Of a DNA stretch of 56,997 bases, positions 32,988 through 44,233 are shown piece after piece. Below the pieces are notes generated by a model that did no database searches, had not been told where the DNA came from, and saw nothing but the letters and a program-made list of their open reading frames with translations. Location of the stretch: the NCBI GenBank assembly GCA_015680685.1, contig MNCI01017812.1:14251-71247 (forward strand), read 5' to 3'. Source of the DNA: Gnetum montanum. Taxonomy: Eukaryota > Streptophyta > Gnetopsida > Gnetales > Gnetaceae. Position 1 is the stretch's first letter, and every line of letters starts with the position of its first letter. A program made the position numbers and the translations under genes.

Positions 32988-33274
32988 TTGAAGGCAAAGC
33001 TGTTGTGAGGCTTAACCTTAGATGATATCACCTTCCATGACACCAGGAGTTATTTGACACTATACAAATTTTTTAGCAGATAAAAATTTTATCATATCAA
33101 CAAGATTTTCTTCTATCTTAATTTTTTCAAGAATAGTGTTACTGTATTTCTATATGCTTCATCTTACTATGGAAAATGAGATTCTTGGATATATAATTGT
33201 ACTTTGGTTATCATAGCCAATTTTTATAGTCTTTTTATGAATCTTGAGTTCAACCACTAATCTCTGAAGCCATG
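32988..33274 (-). pseudogene. Element I RNase H, C-terminal part
   Basis: On the coding strand from 33274 leftward: W-L-Q-R-L-V-V-E-L, then I-G-Y-D-N-Q-S-T-I, and a decayed S-K-H-I region. This is the D-N-Q-S block of copia RNase H. It continues exactly from 51049 across the C insertion. Confidence 0.8.
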
Positions 33275-34043
33275 TGATGGGATGCGATATCGCATGGGCC
33301 GCAATATCGCAACCCACCGCCAGTTCTATAAATAAGAGGCGGCTCTCCCTTGTTTCTCCATCTAGATCTAGACCTTAGCCAAACTCTTGTTATTTTTCCA
33401 TTCCAGAGTTAGAATAATTTCCATGTGCCTGCAATAGGAGTCCCAAAGTGAACATATCTTTATACGAGAATTCGGTACCTGAGCACACAATTGTGTACGG
33501 CAATAAAGACGAACTTTTGGATAAACTTTGCAGTGCATGGAGTAAGCTAAATAGGATTTTAATTATTGTTAATATTTAAATGCTTTATTAGTTAATTAAA
33601 TCTCTCTCAACCCTTAACTCCTAGTTAAGGGAATTTAGTACAACTGCTTTGAGCACGTGCGTTACACTTGGTAATCCCAATAACGAATAGCGTTTGGTAA
33701 TCCAAGCAATGTTGCATTGGTTCAAGGTGTGAAACGAGAAGTGGGAACAAATACTAATGCTAGGGTAATTAAGGCTTAGTTAGTTAAAGCTAGTTACTTA
33801 GTCTCTTCAACCTTTGCCTCATTAGCATAGGCAATAAAGCATAAAAGATATAAAAATCACATGTCTCAGGCTTACTTAACCATACAACCGTGACAAATAC
33901 AAGTGAGCTTGAGAGGACAATGATTGATTAACCATAGGTGTTCCATAAGGCATGTAGGCACTTAGTCTACGAAGTTCAACCGGGTCACGCGTGTAACGCT
34001 CGTATTTATATGGTTGAGTGTAGGGGTACCTCACCACTCATCA
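33275..34043 (+). repeat. Element C 5' LTR (769 bp)
   Basis: TG...CA termini. U3 has the 14-bp perfect palindrome ATGCGATATCGCAT at 33282-33295. A TATA box (TATAAATA) lies at 33327-33334 and the poly(A)-signal-like GGCAATAAAGACG near 33500 marks R. The 3' partner is 46 bp longer, largely because it has more palindromic units in U3. Confidence 0.92.
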
Positions 34044-34044
34044 T

Positions 34045-34062
34045 TGGCGTCGTTGCTAGGGA
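34045..34062 (+). other. Element C primer-binding site (tRNA-Asp type)
   Basis: TGGCGTCGTTGCTAGGGA lies one base after the LTR. It matches TGGCGCCGTTGCCGGGGA, the tRNA-Asp-complementary PBS typical of Athila-type elements, with three transitions. Confidence 0.85.
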
Positions 34063-34188
34063 CTAAGTTGTTTGTGTGCTAAGTAGAACATAGGAAATCA
34101 TCCACATCGTTGGGAAGCTTAAACGAACCTTTAGGGTTAATCATACGAAATATAACATAACGACAAACAGCACACTGACAAGATAACA

Positions 34189-36294
34189 ATGTCTTCTTCT
34201 CATAAAAGCACTTCACCACCTAGGGATCACACAAGAGACAGTCGACGATACAACATACATAACTAAGAACCGCCAGTTCCTCAACAATTCAGTGTGGTAT
34301 ATATTCATCATGATGAATATATACCCGACTTTACCTTTTTCTTCCATCAACACGAACAACTGCGATGGAGAGACTTGGAGGGTAACATAGTGTTGCCTCC
34401 AGATAGAGCCATCCCCAACATGCTCCTTTGTGCCCTTGCACGAATTGACATGTCGCAATTATACGTTGAGTACGTTGCATGCGATTACAACATGAGGACT
34501 ACCATCCCACAGAAGCGCAACGTCAACGGGACTTGCGGCAAGAGAGTCACCACACATCATTGAAAGGCAAAGGCCCTCGTAATGATTTGCCTGTCATAAG
34601 AGAAATTAAGGATGGTGAACCTATCTCAATAGGTTCTTCACGAAATGATGTTCCTCCTCCTAACGATAGTGAGGAGGTGGGGTATCAGAACCTGCGCTCC
34701 ACGATACACAACCCTGGTTCTGATTCCCATGAACACCAAGTTTTCACTAAGGGAACACAAGCACAAGATAAGGGTAAGCATTCTGATCGTCATCATGACT
34801 AGGGCCGTAGCCACCGAAGAGAAGGTAAGAAGCATCGTCATGGTGATGGTTTTTCTTCTTCTTCACCTTCATCACATCATTCACCCTCTCCTTCCACATA
34901 AGGACGCAGTCACAAAGAGCACAACCGTGAGGATAAGGGTAAGGATAAGCAAAATGAAAGACCTCAATGAGAGAGTCAAGAGCGAGGACGAGGGAATTCT
35001 AGGGAATCAAGGCATGAAAGAAGGGAAAGCAGGGAACCACATAGGCATCATAAACATCATGAGAGAGATGATCATGACAAACCCCTACTTGCAACCTAGA
35101 GTATGTTAGACATTATGGAGGCTGTGAGAATACCTACAAGGCACCAGAAAGATAGCCGGATCAAGAGACTGGACATGAATAATATCCCACGGTTTGAGGG
35201 GGGATACAATGTTGATCCGCAAAATCACTTACAGGCATTCCACGATGCCTGTGCCTTGTAGAATATTGAAAACGAGTGGAAAAAGTTAAAGTTGTTTCCT
35301 AGGACACTCATAAAAGAAGCAGAAAGTTGGTACTGGTCCTTAGAACTGGAATCCATTAGATGGTGGAGTACGATGTTAGAACTGTTCAACAACAAATACC
35401 AAACGTACTCTAGAGTGTCAAACTTGCGTAATAAAATCCAAGGATGGAAGTAGGATAATCACGAACCCTTGGATGCTGCCATGGGCCGATATTATGCATT
35501 GCTACATCATTGCCTGGGCCATGGTTACACACAATGGGATCAACTACGCCACCCCGTAGATGGGCTAAGACACAAAACTAGGAGAACCCTTGGAACATAT
35601 GCCCAAGGAAGATTATCTGAACTTAGGTCCCATGAAATTCATAGATTGTTGGAGCAAGCAGCTAAGGAAGAAGGTTAGCTACGGAAAAGAGAAAGCATGG
35701 AAGAGTATAACGGTGATCCTTTGTGAGGAAGAGGATGAGTCACCACTCGAAGAGTTGGTGAATAGAAAAACCTTGCCGCTTCAAAAGTTAACAATCGAAG
35801 TGTCAGCTAAGGTAGATCAAATGTGGGACTCCTTAAACAATAGATTTGAAACTGTTTTGAAAATCGTAGAGGAGTCTAAGGAACGAAGTAGTGACCATGA
35901 TAAGAAAAAGCGGAGAGATTCAAACCATGCATGTGGCAAGGGTAAGGGAAAAATTACTATCGTCGATGAGGTGGTGGATTCTGACATAGATAATGACGGT
36001 GGATGTGAGATATGCCAATATGACCATCCTAAGGGATGTTGCCCAATAATCTCACATCTGCAAGAGTCCAAGGTATATGCACTCAACCCAAGACTTAACA
36101 AATAGCAAGCACCCTGGAGGTTACCTTATCCCCAAGGTAACCCAAGGCAGTTCCACCAAACCTTAACATATTATCCAAGTGGAACTCCGCCAAAACCTAT
36201 CAGGCAACACCAGCAGTGGCAATATCCACAATCATGGGGGATGCGACTGCCAAGACATCAATACCCTTACCGGAAACCATATCCATATGGCTAT
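34189..36294 (+). pseudogene. Element C gag, broken, interrupted by D
   Basis: The ATG at 34189 opens a Ser-rich N-terminus with a stop after 25 codons; the frame then continues to 34563. A charged Arg/His/Ser-rich region follows (34590-35090, another frame), then I-P-R-F-E-G-G-Y-N-V-D-P-Q-N-H-L-Q-A-F near 35190-35245, which matches the gag of E, and A-E-S-W-Y-W-S-L, the capsid core. The piece at 35590-36105 has a coiled-coil-like stretch and C-E-I-C-Q-Y-D-H-P-K-G-C-C-P near 36005-36046, a possible zinc-binding end. Read-through across D resumes at 44234 in the Pro/Tyr-rich linker. Confidence 0.8.
36290..36294 (+). repeat. Element D target-site duplication GCTAT, left copy
   Basis: GCTAT occurs here and at 44229-44233, exactly outside the two LTRs of D. 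Removing D and one copy restores the Pro/Tyr-rich reading frame of the gag of C. Confidence 0.88.
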
Positions 36295-37549
36295 TGAAAC
36301 ACCACAAAATTTCGAGCTTAGTACTTCTCCAATGAAGTAGGTCCCTGAGACCCACAGACGACCACGGCTACATCTGGTGTCACACATTGCAACTTTGGAA
36401 ATCAAAATACTTAATTTTCACTAAGTATGCAGTGCCAGCGTATACACCTAACGTATACGCTCAAGTTCACATCTACATCGTATACGCTAGGCGTATACGC
36501 CCGACACCCACAGCGTATACGCCCAGCGTAGACATCCAACGTACACGCCCAGCATACACGCCTCACATGTATGCTCAGCAGGTACAACCGATGTATACGC
36601 CCGACACGAAATCTCCAAAGACAACATCGAAGCAGCATTGAAGAGCAAGAATTGGTACAAGGCAACAACCATCAGCGTATACACCAGCAACCATTAGCGT
36701 ATATGCCCATGGTACACTCCCAGCATCCATCAGCGTATACGCCCAGCGTATATGCTAGCGTCCACGACATCTACGCCCAAGTTCGCATACACCCAGCACC
36801 TCCAGGGTATACACCCAGTGTATACACCCAAAGTCTACACTCGCTTCATACAGCGTATATGCCCAGCAAATGTAACATATTGTCCACTTGTAAATTTTAC
36901 ACTTTTGCACCCGGTCAACGCGCCACGTGTTTCCCACCCCAAGTCTAGCGTCAAAACCCTGTATAAAAGCCCAATTTTTCCACTAGATCAAGACGGTTGG
37001 CAAAACATTCAGAACACACCAGAGAGCAGAGACGCTGCGAACCAGAGCACAAAACCCTTTACACTGGAAAACCCTGTACGCTGAGCAGACAGCCTCTACG
37101 CTGTGCCTACAGTGTGAACCAGTCATCCTTGCAACCACCGGGGCTTTTCGTCCGCTTTGTGTTCCAGTCACAACTGCGTTAGACCGATGCATTGTACTTT
37201 CATTCTGTAATGCCGTTGTTACATTTTCTTCCCAAAATCATTTACAGTTTGCATTAATTGTTACCTGTATTCTGTTTACGCTTGTTTACGTTTATGCTCT
37301 GTTCGCACCATTTACGCTGTTTACGCTCTCATTTACACCTGTTACGCCGTCTACGTATAACCCAGCGTATAACACTTCGGTGTACGTTCTGGGAAATCCT
37401 TGTCTGATCCGCGTGCGGACCACCCAAGGTACTCTACCTTCGTTCATTCCAGCTCACCCTCAGGTGAAGGTAGGGTCTTCTGTGCGTGTCTTCTGATCCC
37501 ACGGTTTCTGTTTCCTTCTAGCCGAAGACCGACGATTTCGGACGGTACA
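36295..37549 (+). repeat. Element D 5' LTR (1255 bp)
   Basis: Starts TGAAACACC and ends GGACGGTACA. U3 (about 36430-36860) is crowded with AGCGTATACGCC-like units, including the perfect palindrome GCGTATACGC at 36491-36500, 36513-36522 and 36733-36742. A TATA box (TATAAAA) lies at 36962-36968. U5 has repeated TTTACGCT words (about 37270-37335). Short frames across the array are spurious. Confidence 0.9.
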
Positions 37550-38181
37550 GAAATGGCGCTAAAATTAGGGCCTGAATTGTTTTTTGTTTAATCGAAACGC
37601 TGATCACGTTACCTATTTACACACAGTGTTTACGCTGCTACAGTGTCTATGCTGCTACAATGTTTACACTGCTACAGTGTCTATGCTGCTACAATGTTTA
37701 TGCTACTACAGTGTCTACGTTGCTACAGTGTCTACGCTGTTACAGTGTTTACGCTGCTATAGTGTCTATGCTGCTACAGTGTTTATGCTACTACAGTGTC
37801 TACGCTGCTACAGTACCGCTACAGTGTTTTTCAACAAAAACACACAAAACGAGCCCGTTTCAAAGCCGAATTCGCTGCGATTCGCACCTACTTCAAACCA
37901 GTCTAAGTACTAACGGCCACCAACATGGATCACCTTGTCCAAGGCATACAATACACACAACGTAACGATTCCGAGATGACTTCCTCTTACCCGAGATCGC
38001 CATTCGCATACGACTACGGTTCATAATTTCATACTTAGCCAAATTTTCTCCCATTTACGCTGTACATGTTGGACACTTAGAAAAATTTTTAGTGTTCACA
38101 CACCGGACACTCTGCACACTTAGCCCGAAACATACTCGGCACTTGTTAGCTAGCTCATACGCTACCCCGTCACACATCACC
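37550..38181 (+). other. Element D leader: weak PBS, minisatellite, no gene
   Basis: TGGCGCTAAAATTAGGGC at 37554-37571 begins like the tRNA-Asp PBS (six bases) but then departs, so the primer is uncertain. The 17-bp minisatellite follows at 37626-37812. The rest is an untranslated leader up to the gag ATG at 38182. Confidence 0.55.
37626..37812 (+). repeat. 17-bp minisatellite, 11 copies
   Basis: Eleven contiguous units of exactly 17 bp, consensus GTGTCTAYGCTGCTACA, cover 187 bp in the leader of D. Units differ at a few positions, mostly C/T. Because 17 is not a multiple of three, it gives open-looking frames (Leu/Tyr/Cys/Ala-rich) that have no meaning as protein. Confidence 0.95.
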
Positions 38182-39079
38182 ATGGAATCATCCCAAAACT
38201 CTAGCGCATGCGCCTTCATAGTCCCCACACAAGAACAGTATAACTACATCTATGTGAAGATTCAAACCAACCTTCCTATTGACCAAACAGAACAGGAGGC
38301 AAAACGAAACTTCGAGCACATATACATGGGGGGTCATGAATTTGCTCCCTCCATATATGACATCATCCCCCTTTCTGATCCTCATCATAGGCTCATCTCC
38401 CAACTCCTTTTGGCAAGGGGCCAAAACACACGGCGAACCATTGAGGAGCCCCAAAACCAACATGATGTAGATGACTTCGAGGCACAATCCGAACCTGAGG
38501 ATTCATACCACACCCTTAGTCCCCATGCCTATGTGAACCCATCACTCCATCCTCGCATGGGACAGAAGACCACTCACAAAGTGTCAATGAGCACACAAGC
38601 ACCAGTACCCCAACAGAGATTACCCACCCCCATCTCCACCCAGTACATACCGCACGTGCAAACGCATGAGGCCACTTTCACTACATCGGCCCCGCACATC
38701 CAGGGTGTCACTTTGCAGTTTGTGGCTAGGGAAGGGACCATACCCCTTGTTCAACAACCCACTCACTTCAACGTGCCACACCCCACAACCGCAACTCTGA
38801 ACATTGCCCCACAGCAACAAATGACAACCCAACAACCTCCCCAACCAACTAATCTACCTACCGCTCAAGAGTGGGCAGAAGCAAAACAGATGATGCAAGC
38901 GTTAGCGAATGAGGTAAAGTAACTCAAAGCTAACAACACTGAACAAGTTAAAGTACTAGATTTCTACCATGACGATCCAATTAGCTCTTCAGTGCCACCG
39001 TTAGCTTTACCCAAGGGAATCACACTGCCCCAGTTAACCAAGTACAATGGGAAGGGAGATCCAAATGCTCACTTAGTCA
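38182..39079 (+). pseudogene. Element D gag N-terminal part, one stop, ends at N gap
   Basis: The ATG at 38182 (M-E-S-S-Q-N) is a better start than the in-frame one at 38092, since it follows an A-rich leader with ACC before the ATG. The frame is open to a TAA at 38920-38922, then stays open to the gap, with L-P-Q-L-T-K-Y-N-G-K-G-D-P-N-A-H-L, the usual start of the Retrotrans_gag capsid core. The middle is rich in Gln, Pro and Thr. The 119-bp run of N (39080-39198) hides the capsid centre. Confidence 0.82.
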
Positions 39080-39198
39080 NNNNNNNNNNNNNNNNNNNNN
39101 NNNNNNNNNNNNNNNNNNNNNNNNNNNNNNNNNNNNNNNNNNNNNNNNNNNNNNNNNNNNNNNNNNNNNNNNNNNNNNNNNNNNNNNNNNNNNNNNNN
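39080..39198. other. Assembly gap, 119 N
   Basis: The gap lies inside the gag of D. The reading frame differs on the two sides, which may only mean that the gap size is estimated. Confidence 0.97.
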
Positions 39199-40800
39199 TG
39201 TGCAAAAGTTCATCCAACGATGGAGTGCAGCCCTTAACGAACTTCATGAGCCCATCCCTGAAAAGTATTTGCTTACGATTCTGAAGGGAGCCGTGAATGA
39301 CTTCATTAAGTCAAAACTATACTACCTAAGCGCTCAAACGTTGAGCCATACGTTCACACAGATCAAGAACATTGAAGAAGCTGTACAAAATAGCAATGAC
39401 CCCGCCTATGTGGCTTATAAGAACCAACACGTTGCCAAACAAAAGGCAACAACGGAAACTGTGGCCACAAGCACAAAAACAACTAACACCAGTACCAACC
39501 CACCTACAACAATAGGGGCCACCTTAAGGTCCAATTTTCAACGCAAGGATCACTCTAAGTACACACCGCTACTTGCGCGACCTTCGGAACTACTAGAGCA
39601 AATCCTTAAAGCCGGGCAAATCCAATACAAACATGTAGCGGAGAATGCTCGCCGCCGACATGATAGGTACTGCGAGTTACTGAGGAACCCCACCTTAGCA
39701 GCACCAAATGAGCCCCCGATTCCACGACATTTCAAGTTAGACCAATTCTGTCACTACCACCAAATGTCTGGTCACAATACCGACACTTGCCATGCATTAA
39801 AGGATGATCTACAAGCAATGATAGAACAGGGCCAACTGAATGTCAACACCCTGGATCAAGCCAGAACAAACGATGCCTCCTATGTCATAAACTCCATTGG
39901 CATAGATAGTAAGCCTAAACCTATTCAGCAACCTTTTGTAATTCGTGTGCCACCCGGCAGGGCAACAATCCCCTCCGCCTCCACGAGCAAGAGACCTTCC
40001 ATCATCACCAAGGTGTCACCTAGAGCACCGAAGACACCCTTTGTGGTCAAGGTACCACCACCTCATACGTCCGCTAAGACGTTAAACTGGAAAGATGCAA
40101 CACAATCCCAAGCACCGAAGACACCCTTTGTGATCAAAGTACCACCACAGTCATCCGCTAAGACGTTAAACTGGCATGTTGCACCAACGACAACAGCAAA
40201 GAAACCTTTCATTATCAAAGTGCCACAACAGGCTAGTCAAATAACAACAACACCTTCTAAACTCCCATTTGTCATAAAGGTGCCACCACGCAATGGCCCC
40301 TCACTTACCTTAAGCCCAACAGTAGGAAACGTCTCAACCTCTCCTTCCTCAAGAGTCAACCTTTCCAACAACACGGATAAGCCTACCAAATGGCAGCAGA
40401 AGAGGACAAACGAACAACAAACAACACCCACAACTGAAACAAAAGACACACCTAATATACAACAACTGAACACTTGGGGCCCTACCCCTAATCCCAAACA
40501 AACTAGGCCCAAGCCCTCGACCCATACAGAGGCAACCAACACAACGGCAGACAACACAGACTTTGTAGCTACACTGGCCCAAGTGAAACAAACGCTCAAA
40601 CAAAAGAACACAACCATGAGCTTGTACGATTTGGTCATGACATCATCGGCCCATCGCGAAGCCTTAGCGCAAACGTTAGCATCCATTCCTGTTACAGAGG
40701 ACATCCCTACTAACATGGAATCCATCTGTGCAACGATTTCACAACACACACCACAAGGATTGGGTTCAAACACCTTAGCCTTTCGTGATGATGCAGTTAA
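39199..40800 (+). pseudogene. Element D gag C-terminal part with zinc knuckle and P-F-V-I-K-V-P-P repeats
   Basis: Open from the gap to 40800. It begins with F-I-Q-R-W-S-A-A-L-N-E-L, the end of the capsid core. A knuckle C-H-Y-H-Q-M-S-G-H-N-T-D-T-C (C-x2-H-x4-H-x4-C) followed by L-K-D-D-L-Q-A-M-I-E-Q-G-Q-L near 39745-39840 is the form seen in Tat/Athila gags. A low-complexity region (39930-40300) has five P-F-V-I-K-V-P-P-like units. Near 40770 N-T-L-A-F-R-D-D-A-V starts the protease, which breaks off at the N at 40802. Long and largely open, so gag was under selection until recently. Confidence 0.85.
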
Positions 40801-40802
40801 AN

Positions 40803-41288
40803 CAATTCCCCACCAGCGCGGAATTCACTGTCATAGAAGAGATGCCCAGTTTCAACATGATTCTTGGTAGATCTTAGCTAGCACAACAACGAGTCATTTC
40901 CTCACCGATACATCAAGAAATCCGCCTTCCATACGAAGGTGGACAAGTTATTATACATGGCAACAACACTCCTTTTCAAGTTGACCACAACATAGACATG
41001 TCACAGGTCTTGAAAGAGGAGCCTCTTGAAGCAACACCCACAACAACAAACACAACACCTAGAGCTAAAACACCCGAACGAGGGGTAAAAATTGAAAGCC
41101 TCCCAGAGCAAACTAGCACACCTCTTAGACCATGTCCGACTAAGAAACAACTGCATAATCAAGACTCCCCTGCAGCCAAAGACACGTCTGATCTCCGCCC
41201 ACTCTTCACCTTTGTTCGTTGTGCATACGTCACCTTAGTTTGTATTATATTAGCTTACGCATTTTCTCATGGCCCGAAAAGGCCTTAA
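40803..41288 (+). pseudogene. Element D protease tail and short C-terminal ORF
   Basis: Past the N at 40802, in another frame, M-P-S-F-N-M-I-L-G-R-S is the conserved end of the retroelement protease, followed by a stop and R-V-I-S-S-P-I-H-Q-E-I-R-L-P. The catalytic D-S-G half is missing. The frame stays open at 40998-41288 with a Thr/Pro-rich part and a final hydrophobic stretch (F-V-R-C-A-Y-V-T-L-V-C-I-I-L-A-Y), possibly a membrane segment but more likely chance. Confidence 0.65.
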
Positions 41289-42912
41289 ACTAAACCATGG
41301 CCCAAAAAGGCCTTATACTACCATCATTTCACATTATCTTCTATTTATAGGTGCATTTCAATTCATCTTTTCTGCAGTTGCTATTTAATATTGTTTTCTC
41401 TAGTAGCTTTTGTTTACAGGATCATACAGAAGCACACGCATGCATCCACATAGAGCAGTCCTGGCATCATGACTTAAAACTTATACCACAGAATGTCCTG
41501 GTGTCATGACGGTAAACCAACACCACAAAGCTTCGTCTGACATGACACTAAACTATCACACTCATTCACCAGAGTCCGCTAAGACTATAAACTAGCTTGC
41601 CTCTTCATAGTCCGCCACGACTATAAACTAGCATCGTACCATCTGCTACGACGATAAACTGGCAATGTCCAACAGGTTATGACGTAAAACTAACCCACGA
41701 CAGTCCGCTAAGACTATAAACTGGCCATATCATTTCTGGCACATTCATCCGCTATTGTAATTCATGAAATTTCTTCATCAATACCTGCTGCATCATTCAT
41801 CACACCGGCTCTGACAACACTATTGTTGCTCATTTTTTTTGCCTTAAGTTTCACATGGTGCCTCCATTTGCATTAGTCACATTCACGTCTGAAATGTTCA
41901 CTAACTCGTTCACTTGTGGTTTTCTTGTCTTCTTGGAATTGTGTTTGCAGGATGACACCCAGTGGTGCTCGTACACAGATACACTTCATCATAGTGACAA
42001 GGTGCCACATTATTTCTAACGCATGCAACCAGGTTAATCAATCTGTTCAAAAGTACATTTCCCGTTCCCAATACATTCTCCACTTCCCCAACACTCTTAT
42101 TCCCTTTCCTACCCGGTTATAGTTCCCAGATACACCCAATACACCCCAAAACTTTGAGCACACTGTTACACGCTGCGACACTCTCAAGCAATTGCAACAC
42201 ATAATATGGCACATGAGCATGAGTGAAACATTGAAAGAAAGCTCTTACCAAAAAACAAAGAGACAAAAAAATAGAAACAAAAAAAAAAGAGATAAAACGC
42301 AAAAAAATTGAAAAGAAAAAAGAAAAAAAACAACAAAGAAAAAGAAAAGAGCAAAGAGCAAAATGAACCACAAGACCCTTGGCACTTCCCATAAGCCTCA
42401 CACGGGAAGGCAGTTGTCTTGGAAACAAACACTCATGTCTCAAAAGCTCAAGTAACATCGCATTGCACAGCTTTGGTTCTCTGCCAACAGGTTCTCTTTA
42501 ACACCAAACAAGGGGCCTGTTCCTCCAAAGAATGCAACCCATCATCACGCGGCCAACAAGTCCTCTTAAACACTAAACAAGAGTCTTGTTCCACCAAAGG
42601 ACGCACATCTCATGCCTTGATTCCGAGTCTGCTAAACAATGGCTATTGACAAGGATCAGCATGACCCATATACACACTAGAGCAACCCCTTTACCATGCA
42701 CAATCCCTTGATCAGGTCCTAATCCCCACAATTTTCATTTCCCTATCCAGCTACAAAATTCATTTCCCCAATCCCATGTACTACTGAACACGGTGCGATG
42801 ACATCTGGCTAAGTGTCGAAGGACAATGCTACTAAGTTGCTTATGGTGTTTTGTGCTTCTTTGTCGATGCTTCTCGGGTCGATTCCTCCAAGCATCAACA
42901 AAGAGGGGCCAA
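41289..42912 (+). other. Element D 3' non-coding region with repeats and PPT
   Basis: No RT, RNase H or integrase is seen in any frame. It contains GGCCCRAAAAGGCCTTA twice (41272-41320), a set of repeated TGAC-TAAACT motifs (about 41461-41725), an A/G-rich tract (42230-42360) and a diverged pair of units of about 75 bp (42485-42600) with CAACA-GT-CTCTT-AACAC-AAACAAG. The PPT AAAGAGGGGCC ends at 42910, two bases before the 3' LTR. The frames at 42117-42458 (-) are shadows of the purine tract. Confidence 0.75.
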
Positions 42913-44228
42913 TGAAACACCACAAAATTTCGAGCTTAGTACTTCTCCAACGAAGCAGGTCCTTGGGACCCACAAACAACCACGGCTACATCTAGTGTCA
43001 CACATTGCAACTCTGGGAATCAAAATACTTAATTTTCACTAAGTATGCAGTGTCAGCATATACACCCAGCGTATACGCTCAAGTTCACATCTACAGCATA
43101 TACGCTAGGCGTATACGCCTGACACCCACAGCGTATATGCCCAGCGTATATGCCCGACATTCTCAGCGTATACGCCCAGTGTAGACATCCAGCATACACG
43201 CCCAACGTAGACATCCAGCGTACACGCCCAGTGTACACGCCTCACATGTATGCTCAGCAGGTACAATCGATGTATAGGCCCGGCACGAAATCTCCAAAGA
43301 TGGCATCGAAGCAGCATTAAAGAGCAAGAATTGGTACAAGGCAGCAACCATCAGCGTATACACCCAGCGTATACGCTAGCAACCATCAGCGTATATGCCC
43401 AGCATACATGCCCAATATCCATCAGCGTATACGCCAGCGTCCACGACATCTACGCCCAAGTTCGCATACGCCCACCACCTCCAGCGTATACATCCAGTGT
43501 ATACGCCTAGAGTCTACGCTCGCTTCATACAGCGTATACGCCCAGCAAATGTAACATATTGTACACTTGTAAATTTTACGCTTTTGCACTCGGTCAACGC
43601 GCCACGTGTCTCCCAACCCAAGTCTAGCGTCAAAACCCTGTATAAAAGCCCAATTTTTCCACTAGATCAAGACGGTTGGCAAAACATTCAAAACACACCA
43701 GAGAGCAGAGACGCTACGAACCAAAGCACAAAACCCTTTATGCTGGAAAACCCTGTACGCTGAGCAAACAGCCTCTACGTTGTGCCTACAGTGTGAACCA
43801 GTCATCCTTGCAACCACCGAGGCTTTTCGTCTGCCTTGTGTTCCAGTCACAACTGCGTTAGACCAGTGCATTGTACTTTCATTCTGTAATGCCATTGTTA
43901 CATTTTCTTCCCAAAATCGTTTACAGTTTGCATTAATTGTTACTTGTATTATATTTACACTTGTTTACGTTTACGCTCTGTTCGCACCATTTACGCTGTT
44001 TACGCTCTCATTTGCGCCTGTTACGCCGTCTATGTATAACCTAGCATATAACACTTTGGTGTATGTTCGGGGAAATTCTTGTCTGATCCGCATGCGAACC
44101 ATCCAAGGTACTCTATCTTCATTCATTCCCGCTCGCCCTCAGGCGAAGGTAGGATCTTCTGTGCATGTCCTGTGATCCCACGGTCTCTGTTTCCTTCTAG
44201 CCGGAGACCGACGATTTCGAACAGTCCC
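42913..44228 (+). repeat. Element D 3' LTR (1316 bp)
   Basis: Starts TGAAACACC and ends ACAGTCCC, where the expected CA has become CC. It has at least five perfect GCGTATACGC palindromes (43109, 43166, 43367, 43425 and 43532) and a TATA box at 43641-43647. It is about 60 bp longer than the 5' LTR, mainly in the palindromic array. The right TSD, GCTAT, follows at 44229-44233. Confidence 0.9.
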
Positions 44229-44233
44229 GCTAT

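Larger units (their letters stand above)
36295..44228 (+). mobile_element. Element D: non-autonomous LTR retrotransposon with gag only (TR-GAG-like)
   Basis: 7.9 kb with LTRs 36295-37549 and 42913-44228, TSD GCTAT and a PPT (AAAGAGGGGCC) next to the 3' LTR. The interior codes for a Tat/Athila-type gag (38182 to about 40800) and the tail of an aspartic protease. From there to the 3' LTR (about 2 kb, no gaps) there is no RT, RNase H or integrase. It must have moved using enzymes from another element. TR-GAG elements of this layout are known in plants; the family here is not one I can name. Confidence 0.88.

Noticed and set aside
36387-36948. Tyr/Pro/Thr-rich frames (also 43053-43763) that look like extensin-type repeat proteins
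   Set aside because: They are translations of the AGCGTATACGCC repeat in the LTRs of D, present in both LTRs and in several frames on both strands.
37584-37965. Open frames rich in Leu, Tyr, Cys and Ala in the leader of D
   Set aside because: They are produced by the 17-bp minisatellite in different frames and carry no protein signal.
40237-40773. 178-codon minus-strand frame opposite the gag of D
   Set aside because: Shadow of the open Pro/Thr-rich gag frame. Its Val/Cys/Gly-rich translation has no recognisable domain.
42117-42458. Minus-strand frames with strings of Phe and Leu resembling membrane proteins
   Set aside because: They arise from an A/G-rich tract on the + strand (42230-42360); low complexity explains the hydrophobicity.
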